In this document: positions 24,141 to 32,295 of the stretch, piece by piece
How positions within the stretch are numbered: the stretch's first letter is position 1
How the letters are laid out: every line of letters starts with the position of its first letter
DNA from: an uncultured Gemmiger sp.
GTDB taxonomy: Bacteria > Bacillota > Clostridia > Oscillospirales > Ruminococcaceae
Reading direction: 5' to 3'
Length of the DNA: 35,488 nt
Assembly: GCA_944382835.1 (NCBI GenBank)
Contig: CALWNP010000027.1
Coordinates: 1-35,488, forward strand
The notes under the pieces: generated by a model
Seen by the model: only the letters and a program-made list of their open reading frames with translations
Told to the model about the DNA's origin: nothing
Databases searched by the model: none
Program-made: the position numbers and the translations under genes

Positions 24141-25124
24141 CTATTCAAACGCGAAAAGGACTTTCTGACTGTCCATGGTAAACATGTTGTCCCGGTCCAC
24201 GATGCTGGTGGCGGTATCCACGGTGGATTCCAGGGTTTTGCCCTGGCCGCTGAGCAGCTTGTAGGCGCTTTCCACCCCCAGATACCCCATGGCATAGGGG
24301 TTCTGGACGATGAGGGCATCCACCACCCCGGTCTGGAGGGCATCGATGGTGGCCACATTGGAATCGAACCCCACCAGCCAGACCGAATCGGCCAGCCCCA
24401 GCTCGGCCACCGCGTTGGCAGCCCCCACGCTGGTGGGCTCGTTGAAGGCCAGCAGGACGTTGATCTCGGGGTGATCCCGCAGCATAGCGGCGGTATCGGC
24501 CTCGGCCCCTGCCGACTCGGCCAGAGTGTTGATGGCGGCCACCACCCGGGCACTGTCGACGGTGCTGCCGTCGGCGGCGGCAAAGGCATCCCGCACACCG
24601 TCCTCCCGCTCCTGACCGTTGGCGCTGTTCACGTCAAAGTTGACAATGCCCACCCGCAGATCCTGCCAGCCGCAGCGCAAAGCCGCCTGCACCGCCATCT
24701 GGCCGGCGGCATAGTTGTCGGTGCCGATATAGCTGCGCACCGCCTGGGAATCCACATTGCTGTCGATGGCCACCACCTGCACCCCGGCCTCGGCGGCAGC
24801 GTCGATGGCGGCGGCGTTGTTTTCGTAATCGATGGCGGAAAAGACCAGGGCCTCGGTGCCGTTGGCCACCGCCTGGGCCACCATCCGGTTCTGGGCCTCG
24901 TAGTCCTCCTCGGTTTCGGGGCCGGTCACCGTCAGGTCCATGTTGTACTCGGCGGCAGCGGCCTCGGCCCCCGCAAAGACCGAGCGCCAGAACTCGGTCT
25001 CGGTGGATTTGACCACCAGTGTCACCGAATGGCGGATGTCCGCCTCCCCCACATGGGTACAGCCCGCCAGCAATCCGAAGCATGCCAGAAGGACGGCCAG
25101 GGCCGGCCGGTTATTTTGTCTCAT
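24141..25124 (-). CDS. Sugar-binding sensor lipoprotein (type 1 periplasmic-binding fold)
   Basis: 327 residues. A short signal peptide ends in LLAGC (Cys22). The mature part is a RbsB/XylF-like binding protein: LVVKSTETEFWRSVFAGAEAAA, GTEALVFSAID, VVAIDSNVDSQAVRSYIGTDNYAAGQ, NVLLAFNEPTSVGAANAV and VWLVGFDSN. No transporter genes match it one to one: mglBAC has its own binding protein. It is the third gene after a response regulator and a YesM-type kinase, overlapping the kinase gene by 14 bp. This is the layout of XylFII-LytS-YesN in clostridia, where the binding protein presents sugar to the kinase. It probably senses galactose or a related sugar. Confidence 0.9.
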   Translation of the reverse strand: MRQNNRPALAVLLACFGLLAGCTHVGEADIRHSVTLVVKSTETEFWRSVFAGAEAAAAEYNMDLTVTGPETEEDYEAQNRMVAQAVANGTEALVFSAIDYENNAAAIDAAAEAGVQVVAIDSNVDSQAVRSYIGTDNYAAGQMAVQAALRCGWQDLRVGIVNFDVNSANGQEREDGVRDAFAAADGSTVDSARVVAAINTLAESAGAEADTAAMLRDHPEINVLLAFNEPTSVGAANAVAELGLADSVWLVGFDSNVATIDALQTGVVDALIVQNPYAMGYLGVESAYKLLSGQGKTLESTVDTATSIVDRDNMFTMDSQKVLFAFE

Positions 25125-26811
25125 AGCCACCCTCCCGTACCTTGGGCATCCGGATCTCCACACAGGTGCCCACATCCAGTTCGCTGTGGATTTGAAGGCC
25201 ATATTTCTCTCCGAAATAAATTTTCAGCCGGTCATTGACATTTTTGATGCCAATGCCGGTGCGGTCGCTGGGGCCGCGCTGCAAAATGGAGGCGGCCTGC
25301 TCGGGGCTCATCCCCACCCCGTTGTCGGTGACCCGGAAGACAATGTCCTCCCCGTCCGGGAAGACCTCCACATCGATGTGGCCCTCCTCCACCAGCAGGT
25401 CCAGGCCATGGTTGATGGCGTTCTCGATGATGGGCTGGAGGGTGATCTTGTTGCAGAGATAGTCGTTGCAGGCAGGGTCCACCCAGAAGGCATAGGTAAA
25501 CTGGTTTTTGTACCGGTATTTCTGGATCTGCAGATAGCTCTGGGCGTGCTCGATCTCCTTGGCAATGGGAATCAGCTCGTGCCCCTTGCTGATGCTGATG
25601 CGGAAGAGCCGGGCCAGGGCATGGACCATCTGGACTGCATCGGCGTTGCGGCCCCGCTCGCACATCCAGGCGATGGAGTCCAGGGTGTTGTAGAGGAAGT
25701 GGGGGTTGATCTGGGCCTGCAGCGCCTTGAGTTCGGTTTTGCGCAGGTTGACCTCCTCCTCCCGCACCTGGGTCATGAGGCGCTGGATCCGCACCACCAT
25801 GTGCTGGAAGGAATCCGAGAGCTCCTGTACCTCCCGGGCGCCGCCCACCGGCCGGTAGGTGAAGTGGTCGGCATCCTTTTCAAAGTCCTCCATGGCCGCG
25901 GCCAGCCCCCGCAGCGGCCGGCCAAACAGCCAAAAGAGGACGCAGCTGGCAAACAGCGCCACAATCAACACCGTCAGGGCCAACAGCAGGCAGAGGCGAA
26001 CCATCTCGGCCACATTGCGGTTGACCAATTCATCCAGATAGCTGACCCCCACCACTCGCCAGTCGCTGTTTTCCACGCTGTTCAGGCAGTAGATCACCGT
26101 ATCCTCCACATAGGTGCCGTCGGCCATGCCGGCCAGACGGGTGGTCTCCTCGCTTTTCAGGCCGGAGTAGATCAGCTGCTGCTGGGGGTGATAGATGATG
26201 TTGCCGGTATCGTCCATGATGAAGCAGTAGCCGTGCTGGCCGATGCCCACGTTGCTGATATAGCTGGAGATGCTGGAAAAGCTCAGATCCAGCGCCACCC
26301 AGTCGGCGGTGCTGTTCTGTAGCCGGACCGCCATGGTCACCACCCAGGGATAGTAGCTGTCAAAGATGGTTTCCACATGGGGCACCGTGACATACCCGTC
26401 CAGATCGGTCTTGCTGGAGTCAAAGGACAGGTTACAGACGATGTTCTCTTTGGGGGTATGGTCCAGCGCCCAGCAGTCCTGCAGGGTTCCGTCCTTGGTA
26501 TAGCTGGTGATGGCCACCACGTCGGGGCGGATGCGCAGAAAAGCCTGGAAAAGCTGGTCCCGGTGCTGTTCCGACTGCTCCATCGAGGCCACCACCAAAT
26601 CCATGGCCTCGTCCATATCCCGCAGGTAGTTGGTGACGGTGCCGGTCACCTGAGAAACCGCCTGGGCGCTGCTGGTGCCGGCGTTCTGGACAATGGCGGT
26701 GTGGTAGCGGTCGATGAAGATCAGGATGCTGCATCCCAGAATCACCGCCACCACCCCCACGACCATCCCCACCAGGACGGTGGTGATGCGGGGTGCGGGC
26801 AGTTTCTTCAC
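25111..26811 (-). CDS. Sensor histidine kinase, YesM/LytS (HisKA_7TM-free, His_kinase) type
   Basis: 566 residues from a GTG start overlapping the regulator stop codon (GTGA). Membrane segments at about 11-33 and 268-290 flank an extracytoplasmic dCache-like sensor domain with YHPQQQLIYSG near 215. A HAMP region follows, then the kinase core LKALQAQINPHFLYNTLDS (phosphorylated His in NPHFLYNTL). The ATPase part has VTDNGVGM and GIGIKNVNDRLKIYFG. It presumably phosphorylates the adjacent AraC-type regulator in response to the sugar-binding lipoprotein docking on its outer domain. Confidence 0.93.
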   Translation of the reverse strand: MKKLPAPRITTVLVGMVVGVVAVILGCSILIFIDRYHTAIVQNAGTSSAQAVSQVTGTVTNYLRDMDEAMDLVVASMEQSEQHRDQLFQAFLRIRPDVVAITSYTKDGTLQDCWALDHTPKENIVCNLSFDSSKTDLDGYVTVPHVETIFDSYYPWVVTMAVRLQNSTADWVALDLSFSSISSYISNVGIGQHGYCFIMDDTGNIIYHPQQQLIYSGLKSEETTRLAGMADGTYVEDTVIYCLNSVENSDWRVVGVSYLDELVNRNVAEMVRLCLLLALTVLIVALFASCVLFWLFGRPLRGLAAAMEDFEKDADHFTYRPVGGAREVQELSDSFQHMVVRIQRLMTQVREEEVNLRKTELKALQAQINPHFLYNTLDSIAWMCERGRNADAVQMVHALARLFRISISKGHELIPIAKEIEHAQSYLQIQKYRYKNQFTYAFWVDPACNDYLCNKITLQPIIENAINHGLDLLVEEGHIDVEVFPDGEDIVFRVTDNGVGMSPEQAASILQRGPSDRTGIGIKNVNDRLKIYFGEKYGLQIHSELDVGTCVEIRMPKVREGGYETK

Positions 26812-28103
26812 GGTGTCACCGCCTTTTTGGCTTCATGCTGACGGCGCAGGGCGTTGGGCGATGTGCCGCAGTATTTTTTAAAACAGTAGGAGAAATAGTG
26901 CTGGTCGGTATAGCCGCAGCGCTGGGCCACCTCCTGGATTTTCAGGGGGCTGGTGAGCAGCAGATCCCGGGCCGCCTCCATCCGCTTGCCGATGAGGATG
27001 TTGATGAAGGTTTCGCCGGCGTACTTTTTGATGCAGGCGCTCAGGTGGTTGGGGCTGACCTCCAGCATGCTGCTGAGGGAAACCAGCGAGAGGTCGGCAT
27101 CCATATAATGTTGATCCAGCACCTCCAGGGCACGGCGGCAGAGCAGGCTGCCCCCCTTGACCGCCGGGCGCAGGTCCCCCACAAACTGGGCCCCGCTCTC
27201 CTGGGGGTCCCCCTGGCGCAGGGCTTCCATCGCCTCACGGTAGGCGTTGTGCAGGCCGGTGAGCCTTGGGGTGACCCGGCTCACCCCGATACGGCAGCGT
27301 TTGCCCAGCACCCGGGCGGCCATCTGGGGGATTTCATCGGCCAGGATGTGGAGATATTCCTCAAAGTCCGAGGGATTGCCCAGCAGCACTGTGATCACCT
27401 TACCGGTGGTAAAAAAGCTGGCATGGCGCAGATACTTGTTGGCCAGCGCCTCCACCGTGGACACAAAGGAGGGAGCGGTGCAGTTGGCGCCGTCGGCTTC
27501 CAGCAGGCTGGAGGCCATCAGGACATAGTGGGGGCTGTCGTCGGCATCCCGCAGCAATCCACACTGACGGGCATAGGTCTCGGCCTGGGCTTCCTGGGTC
27601 TCCCCTTCCCCGCCGGTGGCGTAGTCGTCCAGCACCAGGGGCAGCAAAAAGGCCCCCTGGCTGTCCTGCTGGGCATTCAGATCGTTCTGGGCCTGACGGA
27701 ACATCTCGAACTGGGCGTCGATCTTCTGCCGGATGTTGCGCAGCTCGGCAGCCAGGCCGTCCATGGTCAGGGGCTTGAGCATGTAGCTGATGATGTTGTA
27801 CTGGATGGCCTGCTTGGCGTACTCGAAATCATCGTAGCCGCTGAGGAAGGCGATATTGATGGCGGGGCGCACCTCCCGCACCTGGCGGGCCAGCTCGATG
27901 CCCGAGATGAAGGGCATCCGGATGTCGGTCATCAACAGATCGGGTTCCAGTTCCTCCACCAGTTCCAGGGCATCCAGCCCGTTGCTGGCGCTGCCCACCA
28001 ACCGGAAGCCCAGCTCCTCCCAGGGCAGCATGGAACAGACCGCCTCCCGCAGTTCGTCCTCGTCATCCGCCACCACTACGGTATACAATGCCTTTTCCTG
28101 CAT
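26808..28103 (-). CDS. Response regulator with AraC-type DNA-binding domain (YesN-like)
   Basis: 431 residues. The receiver domain has acidic pocket DDEDE at 13-17, phosphoacceptor Asp60 in LLMTDIRMP and Lys110 in MLKPL. The middle part (130-320) is a long linker domain typical of YesN. The C-terminus has two helix-turn-helix units, DADLSLVSLSSMLEVSPNHLSA and the signature YTDQHYFSYCFKKYCGTSP. AAGGAGA precedes the start. First gene of the sensor operon, reading towards mglBAC, which is its likely target. Confidence 0.95.
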   Translation of the reverse strand: MQEKALYTVVVADDEDELREAVCSMLPWEELGFRLVGSASNGLDALELVEELEPDLLMTDIRMPFISGIELARQVREVRPAINIAFLSGYDDFEYAKQAIQYNIISYMLKPLTMDGLAAELRNIRQKIDAQFEMFRQAQNDLNAQQDSQGAFLLPLVLDDYATGGEGETQEAQAETYARQCGLLRDADDSPHYVLMASSLLEADGANCTAPSFVSTVEALANKYLRHASFFTTGKVITVLLGNPSDFEEYLHILADEIPQMAARVLGKRCRIGVSRVTPRLTGLHNAYREAMEALRQGDPQESGAQFVGDLRPAVKGGSLLCRRALEVLDQHYMDADLSLVSLSSMLEVSPNHLSACIKKYAGETFINILIGKRMEAARDLLLTSPLKIQEVAQRCGYTDQHYFSYCFKKYCGTSPNALRRQHEAKKAVTP

Positions 28104-28156
28104 ATGCGGTCTCCTTTATGGCATTTCGCCAGATATTTTGCACTAGTTTTCCATTC

Positions 28157-28185
28157 ATTATAGAGGAAATGGCGAAGAAAAGCAA
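28157..28185 (-). promoter_or_regulatory. Promoter of the sugar-sensing operon
   Basis: On the minus strand TTGCTT (28185-28180), 17 bp, TATAAT (28162-28157). The start point should be near 28150, about 47 nt before the response-regulator start codon. Confidence 0.8.
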
Positions 28186-28208
28186 GGATAGACAAATTGA
28201 AGAAGGGC

Positions 28209-28238
28209 TTTACGTAACAATATATGTTATGTTATTAT
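28209..28238 (+). promoter_or_regulatory. Candidate promoter and operator of the winged-helix/MFS operon
   Basis: TTTACG (28209-28214), 18 bp, TATTAT (28233-28238). Between the boxes lies an inverted repeat, TAACA-N5-TGTTA (28215-28229), placed where a repressor would block RNA polymerase. The regulator encoded directly downstream is the natural candidate. Confidence 0.55.
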
Positions 28239-28271
28239 TCTTGTATCGTGATTGAGAAAGAGGGATCTGCC

Positions 28272-28838
28272 ATGTCTGATAACAAAATTTTCCTGACCAC
28301 AGAGCGGGAAATCCGCATTTTTACCGATCCGCTGCGCCAACGGCTGCTGGCACAGATGGAAATTCAGGGGGTCCCGGTCACCGCCAAAAAGCTGGCCGAT
28401 GCCCTGCACATCACCCCCAGTTCCGCCAAGCACCATCTGCTGAAGCTGCAAAGCATCGGCCTGGTGGAGGTGGACCATCAGGAGACCATCCGAGGCATTG
28501 TCGCCACCTTTTACCGGCGGACCGGCCGGGAAATCTATCTTCACGCCGAAGTGTCCGGTCTGGAGCAGGAAAAGGCACTGGCCATGGAGAATGACCTGCG
28601 CATGGTACAGGAAGGGTTTTGGCAGAGCATTGCCGACAGCCGGGCGGCAGGCCTCCCGCTGCCCTGGGGCACCAGCGACCGCTCGGGGGTGGTGCACCTG
28701 ACCCCGGCGGAAATGGAAGAACTGCAGCAACAGATCGCTGCCTTTTTGCAGGCCCACGCCGAACCGGGTCCCGGTACCCATCCCATCCGGTTCGCCATGC
28801 TCTGCTATGACGCGGGGGAGCGCCATGGAGACCAATAA
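28272..28838 (+). CDS. Winged helix-turn-helix (ArsR-like) transcriptional regulator
   Basis: 188 residues. The DNA-binding domain is near 10-95: FTDPLRQRLLAQM, the helix pair TAKKLADALHITPSSAKHHLLKLQSIGLVEV and the wing around TIRGIVATFYRRT. The rest (95-188) is a helical domain probably used for dimer formation or ligand binding. No metal-binding cysteine pairs are seen, so a drug-type ligand is more likely than a metal. AGAGGGA precedes the start. It overlaps the MFS gene by 14 bp, so it likely controls the efflux pump and itself. Confidence 0.88.
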   Translation: MSDNKIFLTTEREIRIFTDPLRQRLLAQMEIQGVPVTAKKLADALHITPSSAKHHLLKLQSIGLVEVDHQETIRGIVATFYRRTGREIYLHAEVSGLEQEKALAMENDLRMVQEGFWQSIADSRAAGLPLPWGTSDRSGVVHLTPAEMEELQQQIAAFLQAHAEPGPGTHPIRFAMLCYDAGERHGDQ

Positions 28839-30067
28839 ACATCGCACCGGGCTGGGGCGGGATTTTCTGCTGCTCTGGCAGGGGTACGCCTTTTCGGCTG
28901 CCGGTAACCTGCTATACAGCATCGCCATCGGCATCTGGGTGTATGACAGCACCGGTTCGGCCGCGCTGATGGGGATTCTCAGCGCCATCTCCTATCTGGT
29001 CAGCTTTTTTCTGCAGCCCTTTGCCGGGGTACTGGCCGATTTTTTCAGCAAACGGCTGCTGATCGTGGCGGCCGACGGTCTGCGCGGCATCTTGATGCTG
29101 CTGTTGGGGACAGCGGCGCTGGCCGGACACCTGACCGTTTGGGAGGTGCTGACGGTGGCGTGGGTGGCTGCGCTGTGCAACGTCTGTTTTGTGCCCGCCG
29201 CCTTCAGCGCCCTCTCCCTCCTTGTGCCCGGGCGGGAGCTGATGCGCGCCCAGTCCCTGATCCAGGGTTCCACCTCGGTGATCCGGACGATCGGCAATGC
29301 CGCCAGCGGTGCTCTGGTGCTCTGGTGCTCTGGTGCTCTGGCTGGGGGTACCGCCGATGATCCTCCTCAACGGAGTCTGTTTTCTCCTCTCCGCCCTGTC
29401 CGAGCTTTTCATCCGGATTCCCCGTGGGCAGATGGCTGCCTCCGCCGGTCCCCGGGCCATCCTGGGAGGGTTGCTCCAGGGGTTCCGGTATCTGGGGCAT
29501 CTGCGCGGTGTGACAATCGCCATTCTGGCCGGTGCGGCGGTCAATCTGTTCTGCGGCGGTTTTTCCAGCGTGGTGTATGTCTGGTGCCTGGGCAAAGGAA
29601 TGTCCCTGCCCCAGTACGGGCTTTTTCTGGGGGCTGAAAGCGGTGCGGCGCTGGCAGGAGCGCTGCTGTTTTCCCTCCTTCCCCCGCCGCCCCGCATCCG
29701 GGCCCGGCTGTTTGTGGCCGCCTATCTGATTCAAACCCTGTTCAGCATCGGAGCCATGGCGGCGCCGGGCTTTCTGCCCTGTGCCGGGCTGTACGGCGTC
29801 AGCGCCTTTTTTAATTCGGTCACCAACATGATGATCCTCCCCGCCCTGCTTCAGATCATTATGCCCGATTTCCGGGGTCGTGCCGTCGCCCTCTTCAGTG
29901 CCCTGTCCGACGGCGGGATGGCCCTCTCCCTGCTGCTCTACGGGCTGTTGGCCGACCGGTTCGGGGTGATTCCGGTGTCTCTGGCCGGTGCGGTGCTCAC
30001 CCTGCTGCCGGCGGCAGCCTTCTGCACCAACCGGGCGCTCCTCGCCGCCCTGGCCCGGGAAGAATGA
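28825..30067 (+). pseudogene. MFS efflux transporter, frame interrupted in an 8-bp tandem repeat (possibly phase-variable)
   Basis: Two overlapping frames together encode one MFS protein of about 400 residues of the Mef/EntS-like class. The first frame (28825 onward) has the N-terminal half: FLLLWQGYAFSAAGNLLYSIAIG and the loop GVLADFFSKRLLIVAADGLRG. The second, shifted by +1 from about 29310, continues with GVPPMILLNGVCFLLSALSE and ends at the last membrane segments at 30067. The break lies in GCTCTGGT repeats (29311-29341). Two fewer units would restore a smooth ASGALVLWLGVPP junction. It could be a real on/off switch, a fixed null allele or a sequencing error; read as it stands, no full-length pump is made. 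Confidence 0.85.
29308..29341. repeat. Octanucleotide tandem repeat, unit GCTCTGGT
   Basis: The unit is repeated three full times plus a seven-base copy (29311-29341), and the period extends 3 bases upstream. Each unit shifts the frame by two bases, so only copy numbers differing by three keep the same frame. Confidence 0.95.
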
Positions 30068-30069
30068 CC

Positions 30070-30119
30070 ACGCCCCCGCCGGGCTCTCCCTTGTTGGGGA
30101 GTTTGCCCGGCGGGGGCGT
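30070..30119. terminator. Hairpin between convergent MFS and ars genes
   Basis: A 15-bp perfect stem (30070-30084 with 30105-30119) with a second small stem in its loop. It lacks a good T-run on either strand, so terminator function is only inferred from its place between convergent genes. Confidence 0.6.
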
Positions 30120-30125
30120 TGGGTA

Positions 30126-30542
30126 TTACAGTTTCAGTTGTCCCGATTGGATGCGCTGCTTCAGGTCCAGGACCTTTTCCTCAATGGCCTGGATGGTGAC
30201 CAGAAAGGCGGCGTCGTCCCGGCCGGTGGGGTCCTCCAGGCCCCAGTCTTCCCGATGGGCACAGGGCAGGCTGGGGCACTGAACCCCGCAGCCCATGGTA
30301 ATAACCACATCCACCGGCGGCAGCGCCGAGAGCAGCTTGCTGTACTGGGTGCGGGGCATCTCGATGCCGTAGCACTGCCGCATCAGCCGGACCGCATCGG
30401 GGTTGATGGCGGGCTTGGTCTCGGTGCCGGCGGAGTAGCTCTCAAAGACCTCCCCGGCCAGCGCGTGGCCCAGTGCCTCGGCAATCTGGCTGCGGCAGGA
30501 GTTGTGGACGCAGACAAAGGCCACCCGCGGTTTGCGGTTCAT
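30126..30542 (-). CDS. arsC: Arsenate reductase-like protein (low-molecular-weight phosphatase fold)
   Basis: 138 residues, the usual size. The phosphatase loop CVHNSCRS gives catalytic Cys11 and Arg17 (CX5R). Asp104 in LEDPTG is the expected general acid. Cys85, Cys89 and Cys94 (GCGVQCPSLPC) lie where thioredoxin-coupled ArsC proteins keep their resolving cysteine pair. It would reduce arsenate to arsenite in the cytosol. The start overlaps the end of the thioredoxin-like gene (ATGA). It is the last gene of the cluster. A protein tyrosine phosphatase role is possible but less likely here. Confidence 0.9.
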   Translation of the reverse strand: MNRKPRVAFVCVHNSCRSQIAEALGHALAGEVFESYSAGTETKPAINPDAVRLMRQCYGIEMPRTQYSKLLSALPPVDVVITMGCGVQCPSLPCAHREDWGLEDPTGRDDAAFLVTIQAIEEKVLDLKQRIQSGQLKL

Positions 30543-30865
30543 ACGACCCTCCGGACGGTCTGCAGCAGCTCCTTGGCCTGGGCCTTGCTGAGCACCCGCC
30601 CCGCCGAGACCACCTTGCCATCCACCACCAGCGCCGGGGTGCTCATGACGCCGTAGGCTGCAATCCGGCCGAAGTCGGTCACATGGCCCACTTCCTCCTG
30701 CCAGCCCAGCTCCGCCATGGCCTCCCGCACCGCCCGCTCCAGGGCGTTGCAGTTGGCACAGCCGGACCCCAGAATCAGCACCTTTGCCTCGGTGTTCCCG
30801 GTCTGAGCGCTGCCGCAGCAGCAGGACGCCGGTTTCTTTTCTTCTTTTTTGCCAAACATAAACAT
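30539..30865 (-). CDS. Small thioredoxin-family redox protein
   Basis: 108 residues. The thioredoxin-like fold is of the small redox-active disulfide protein type: ILGSGCANCNALE with the active CxxC at Cys36/Cys39, then VMSTPALVVDGKVVSAGR with the conserved cis-proline region STPALV. The N-terminus has three cysteines in a row (15-17) that could bind a metal or arsenite; they are not part of the fold. Such proteins are often found beside DUF318 permeases. AGGAGG lies 8 bases from the ATG at 30865. It may supply electrons to the ArsC-like enzyme or hand over arsenite. Confidence 0.88.
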   Translation of the reverse strand: MFMFGKKEEKKPASCCCGSAQTGNTEAKVLILGSGCANCNALERAVREAMAELGWQEEVGHVTDFGRIAAYGVMSTPALVVDGKVVSAGRVLSKAQAKELLQTVRRVV

Positions 30866-30883
30866 TGTCAAAACCTCCTAAGA

Positions 30884-31885
30884 TCAAATGAGTAAATACT
30901 GGGTCAGGTTGAAGAAATAGCCCACCAGGACGATTCCCACCACACAGACTCCCACAAACAATGCCAGCAGTTTGGGCCGCACCACCTTGCGCAGCAGGAT
31001 CAGCGAGGGCAGCGAAAGGGTAGTGACCGCCATCATAAAGGAAAGAACGGTGCCCAGCTGCGCTCCCTTGTCCAGCAGCGCCTCGGCCACCGGGATGGTG
31101 CCGAAGATGTCGACATACATCGGCACCCCCACCAGCACCGCCAGCAACACCCCAAAGGGATTGCGGCTGCCCAGCAGTGTTTCGATCCAGCTCTGGGGCA
31201 GCCAGTTGTGGATCACCGCCCCGATGCCCACCCCGATGAGGATGTAGGGAAACACCTTGCGGAAGGTCTGGACCATCTGGCCGCGCGCTGCCTCCAGCCG
31301 GTCCCGCTGGGTCATGGCCGGGCCTTTGGCCGCCGCACCGCCGCTGCCAAAGACAAAGCCCTCCACCTGATCCTCCATCTTCAGCGCCTGGATCACAGTA
31401 CCCCCGGCCACTGCGATGACCAGCCCCACCAGTACATAAACCACCGCCACACGAGCCCCAAAAATGCTCATCAACAGCACCAGGCTGCCCAGGTCCACCA
31501 TGGGGGAGGAGATCAGAAAGGAAAAGGTCACCCCCAGGGGCAGCCCCGCCCCGGTGAAGCCAATGAAAAGCGGGATGGAGGAGCAGGAGCAGAAGGGGGT
31601 GACGGTGCCCAGCAGCGCCGCCATCAGGTTGGCGGTCAGGCCACGGAACCGTCCCAGAATCCGCTTGCTCCGCTGGGGCGGGAAATAGCTCTGAAGATAG
31701 GAAATTCCAAAGATCAGCACACAGAGCAGCACCGTGATCTTGAGGGTGTCGTACAGAAAAAACTGGATACTGCCCCCCAATCTGGTGCCGGGGTCCATTC
31801 CCAGTGCCGCCAAGCCCCGGCCCACCAACGCATTGAGCCACTGCATTCCCAGGATTTGATTCTGGATGAACTGCCAAATCTCCAT
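30884..31885 (-). CDS. DUF318/UPF0718 permease (ArsP-like)
   Basis: 333 residues with about eight membrane segments. The signature TPFCSCSSIPLFIGF near 95-110 carries the paired cysteines conserved in this family, followed by ISSPMVDLGSLVLL. A second family motif, GVPMYVDIFGTIPVAEALL, lies near 255. Family members export trivalent organoarsenicals (ArsP) or other soft-metal compounds. Upstream AGAGGAGG gives the start. With arsR and the redox genes it points to arsenic, though the exact substrate is not shown by sequence. Confidence 0.9.
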   Translation of the reverse strand: MEIWQFIQNQILGMQWLNALVGRGLAALGMDPGTRLGGSIQFFLYDTLKITVLLCVLIFGISYLQSYFPPQRSKRILGRFRGLTANLMAALLGTVTPFCSCSSIPLFIGFTGAGLPLGVTFSFLISSPMVDLGSLVLLMSIFGARVAVVYVLVGLVIAVAGGTVIQALKMEDQVEGFVFGSGGAAAKGPAMTQRDRLEAARGQMVQTFRKVFPYILIGVGIGAVIHNWLPQSWIETLLGSRNPFGVLLAVLVGVPMYVDIFGTIPVAEALLDKGAQLGTVLSFMMAVTTLSLPSLILLRKVVRPKLLALFVGVCVVGIVLVGYFFNLTQYLLI

Positions 31886-31908
31886 TGTTCTGCCTCCTCT
31901 GATGTCAC

Positions 31909-31924
31909 ATCAACTTTTTTTGAT
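31909..31924. promoter_or_regulatory. Candidate ArsR operator before the permease gene
   Basis: Inverted repeat ATCAA-N6-TTGAT, with arms extendable to 7 bp. It lies between arsR and the permease ribosome site. The same architecture occurs at 32296-32311. No clear promoter is seen for this second unit. Confidence 0.65.
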
Positions 31925-31937
31925 GTTTTGAGTGATG

Positions 31938-31961
31938 AAAAACGCCCTCTTCTCAGGGCGC
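31938..31961 (-). terminator. Terminator at the end of arsR
   Basis: On the minus strand GCGCCCT (31961-31955) pairs with AGGGCGT (31948-31942) and TTTTT follows. It overlaps the arsR stop codon, so it may limit read-through into the permease genes. Confidence 0.8.
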
Positions 31962-32282
31962 TTTTCCTTCGCCGCAGCTGCAGCAGGGTTCCGCCGGGTT
32001 CCCGGCATTGGGGGTGGTCAGGGCCAGCAGCAGCGCCACTGCCCGTTTCTGCCCTGCCGCGCTCAGCCGGTAGTGCATCCACTTGCCCTCCTGGCGACTT
32101 TCCACCAAACCGGACTCACACAGAATCTTCATGTGATAGGAAAGCCCCGACTGGGTCAGATCCAGGGGTTGCTGCAGCACACAGGCACATTTTTCCCCGC
32201 CCCGCAGCTGTTCCAGAATGGCCAGCCGCTTGGGATCGCACAACGCCTTGAAAACCCGGGCGTTCTCTTCATGGGTTGTCAT
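31953..32282 (-). CDS. arsR: ArsR-family metalloregulator
   Basis: 109 residues. The winged helix has FKALCDPKRLAILEQL at 11-26, then KCACVLQ with the Cys32/Cys34 pair typical of arsenite-sensing ArsR, and the recognition helix LTQSGLSYHMKILCESGLV. The C-terminus ends with three more cysteines (Cys100, 101, 103). Without arsenite it should repress; binding the metalloid releases DNA. TGAGGTG precedes the start, and two matching operators lie in front of arsR and the permease. Confidence 0.93.
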   Translation of the reverse strand: MTTHEENARVFKALCDPKRLAILEQLRGGEKCACVLQQPLDLTQSGLSYHMKILCESGLVESRQEGKWMHYRLSAAGQKRAVALLLALTTPNAGNPAEPCCSCGEGKAP

Positions 32283-32295
32283 GGCCGCACCTCAT

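Noticed and set aside
29297-30067. Independent gene starting at the ATG at 29297.
   Set aside because: It begins inside the repeat tract without a ribosome site and encodes only the second part of an MFS protein, so it is the shifted continuation of the upstream frame.
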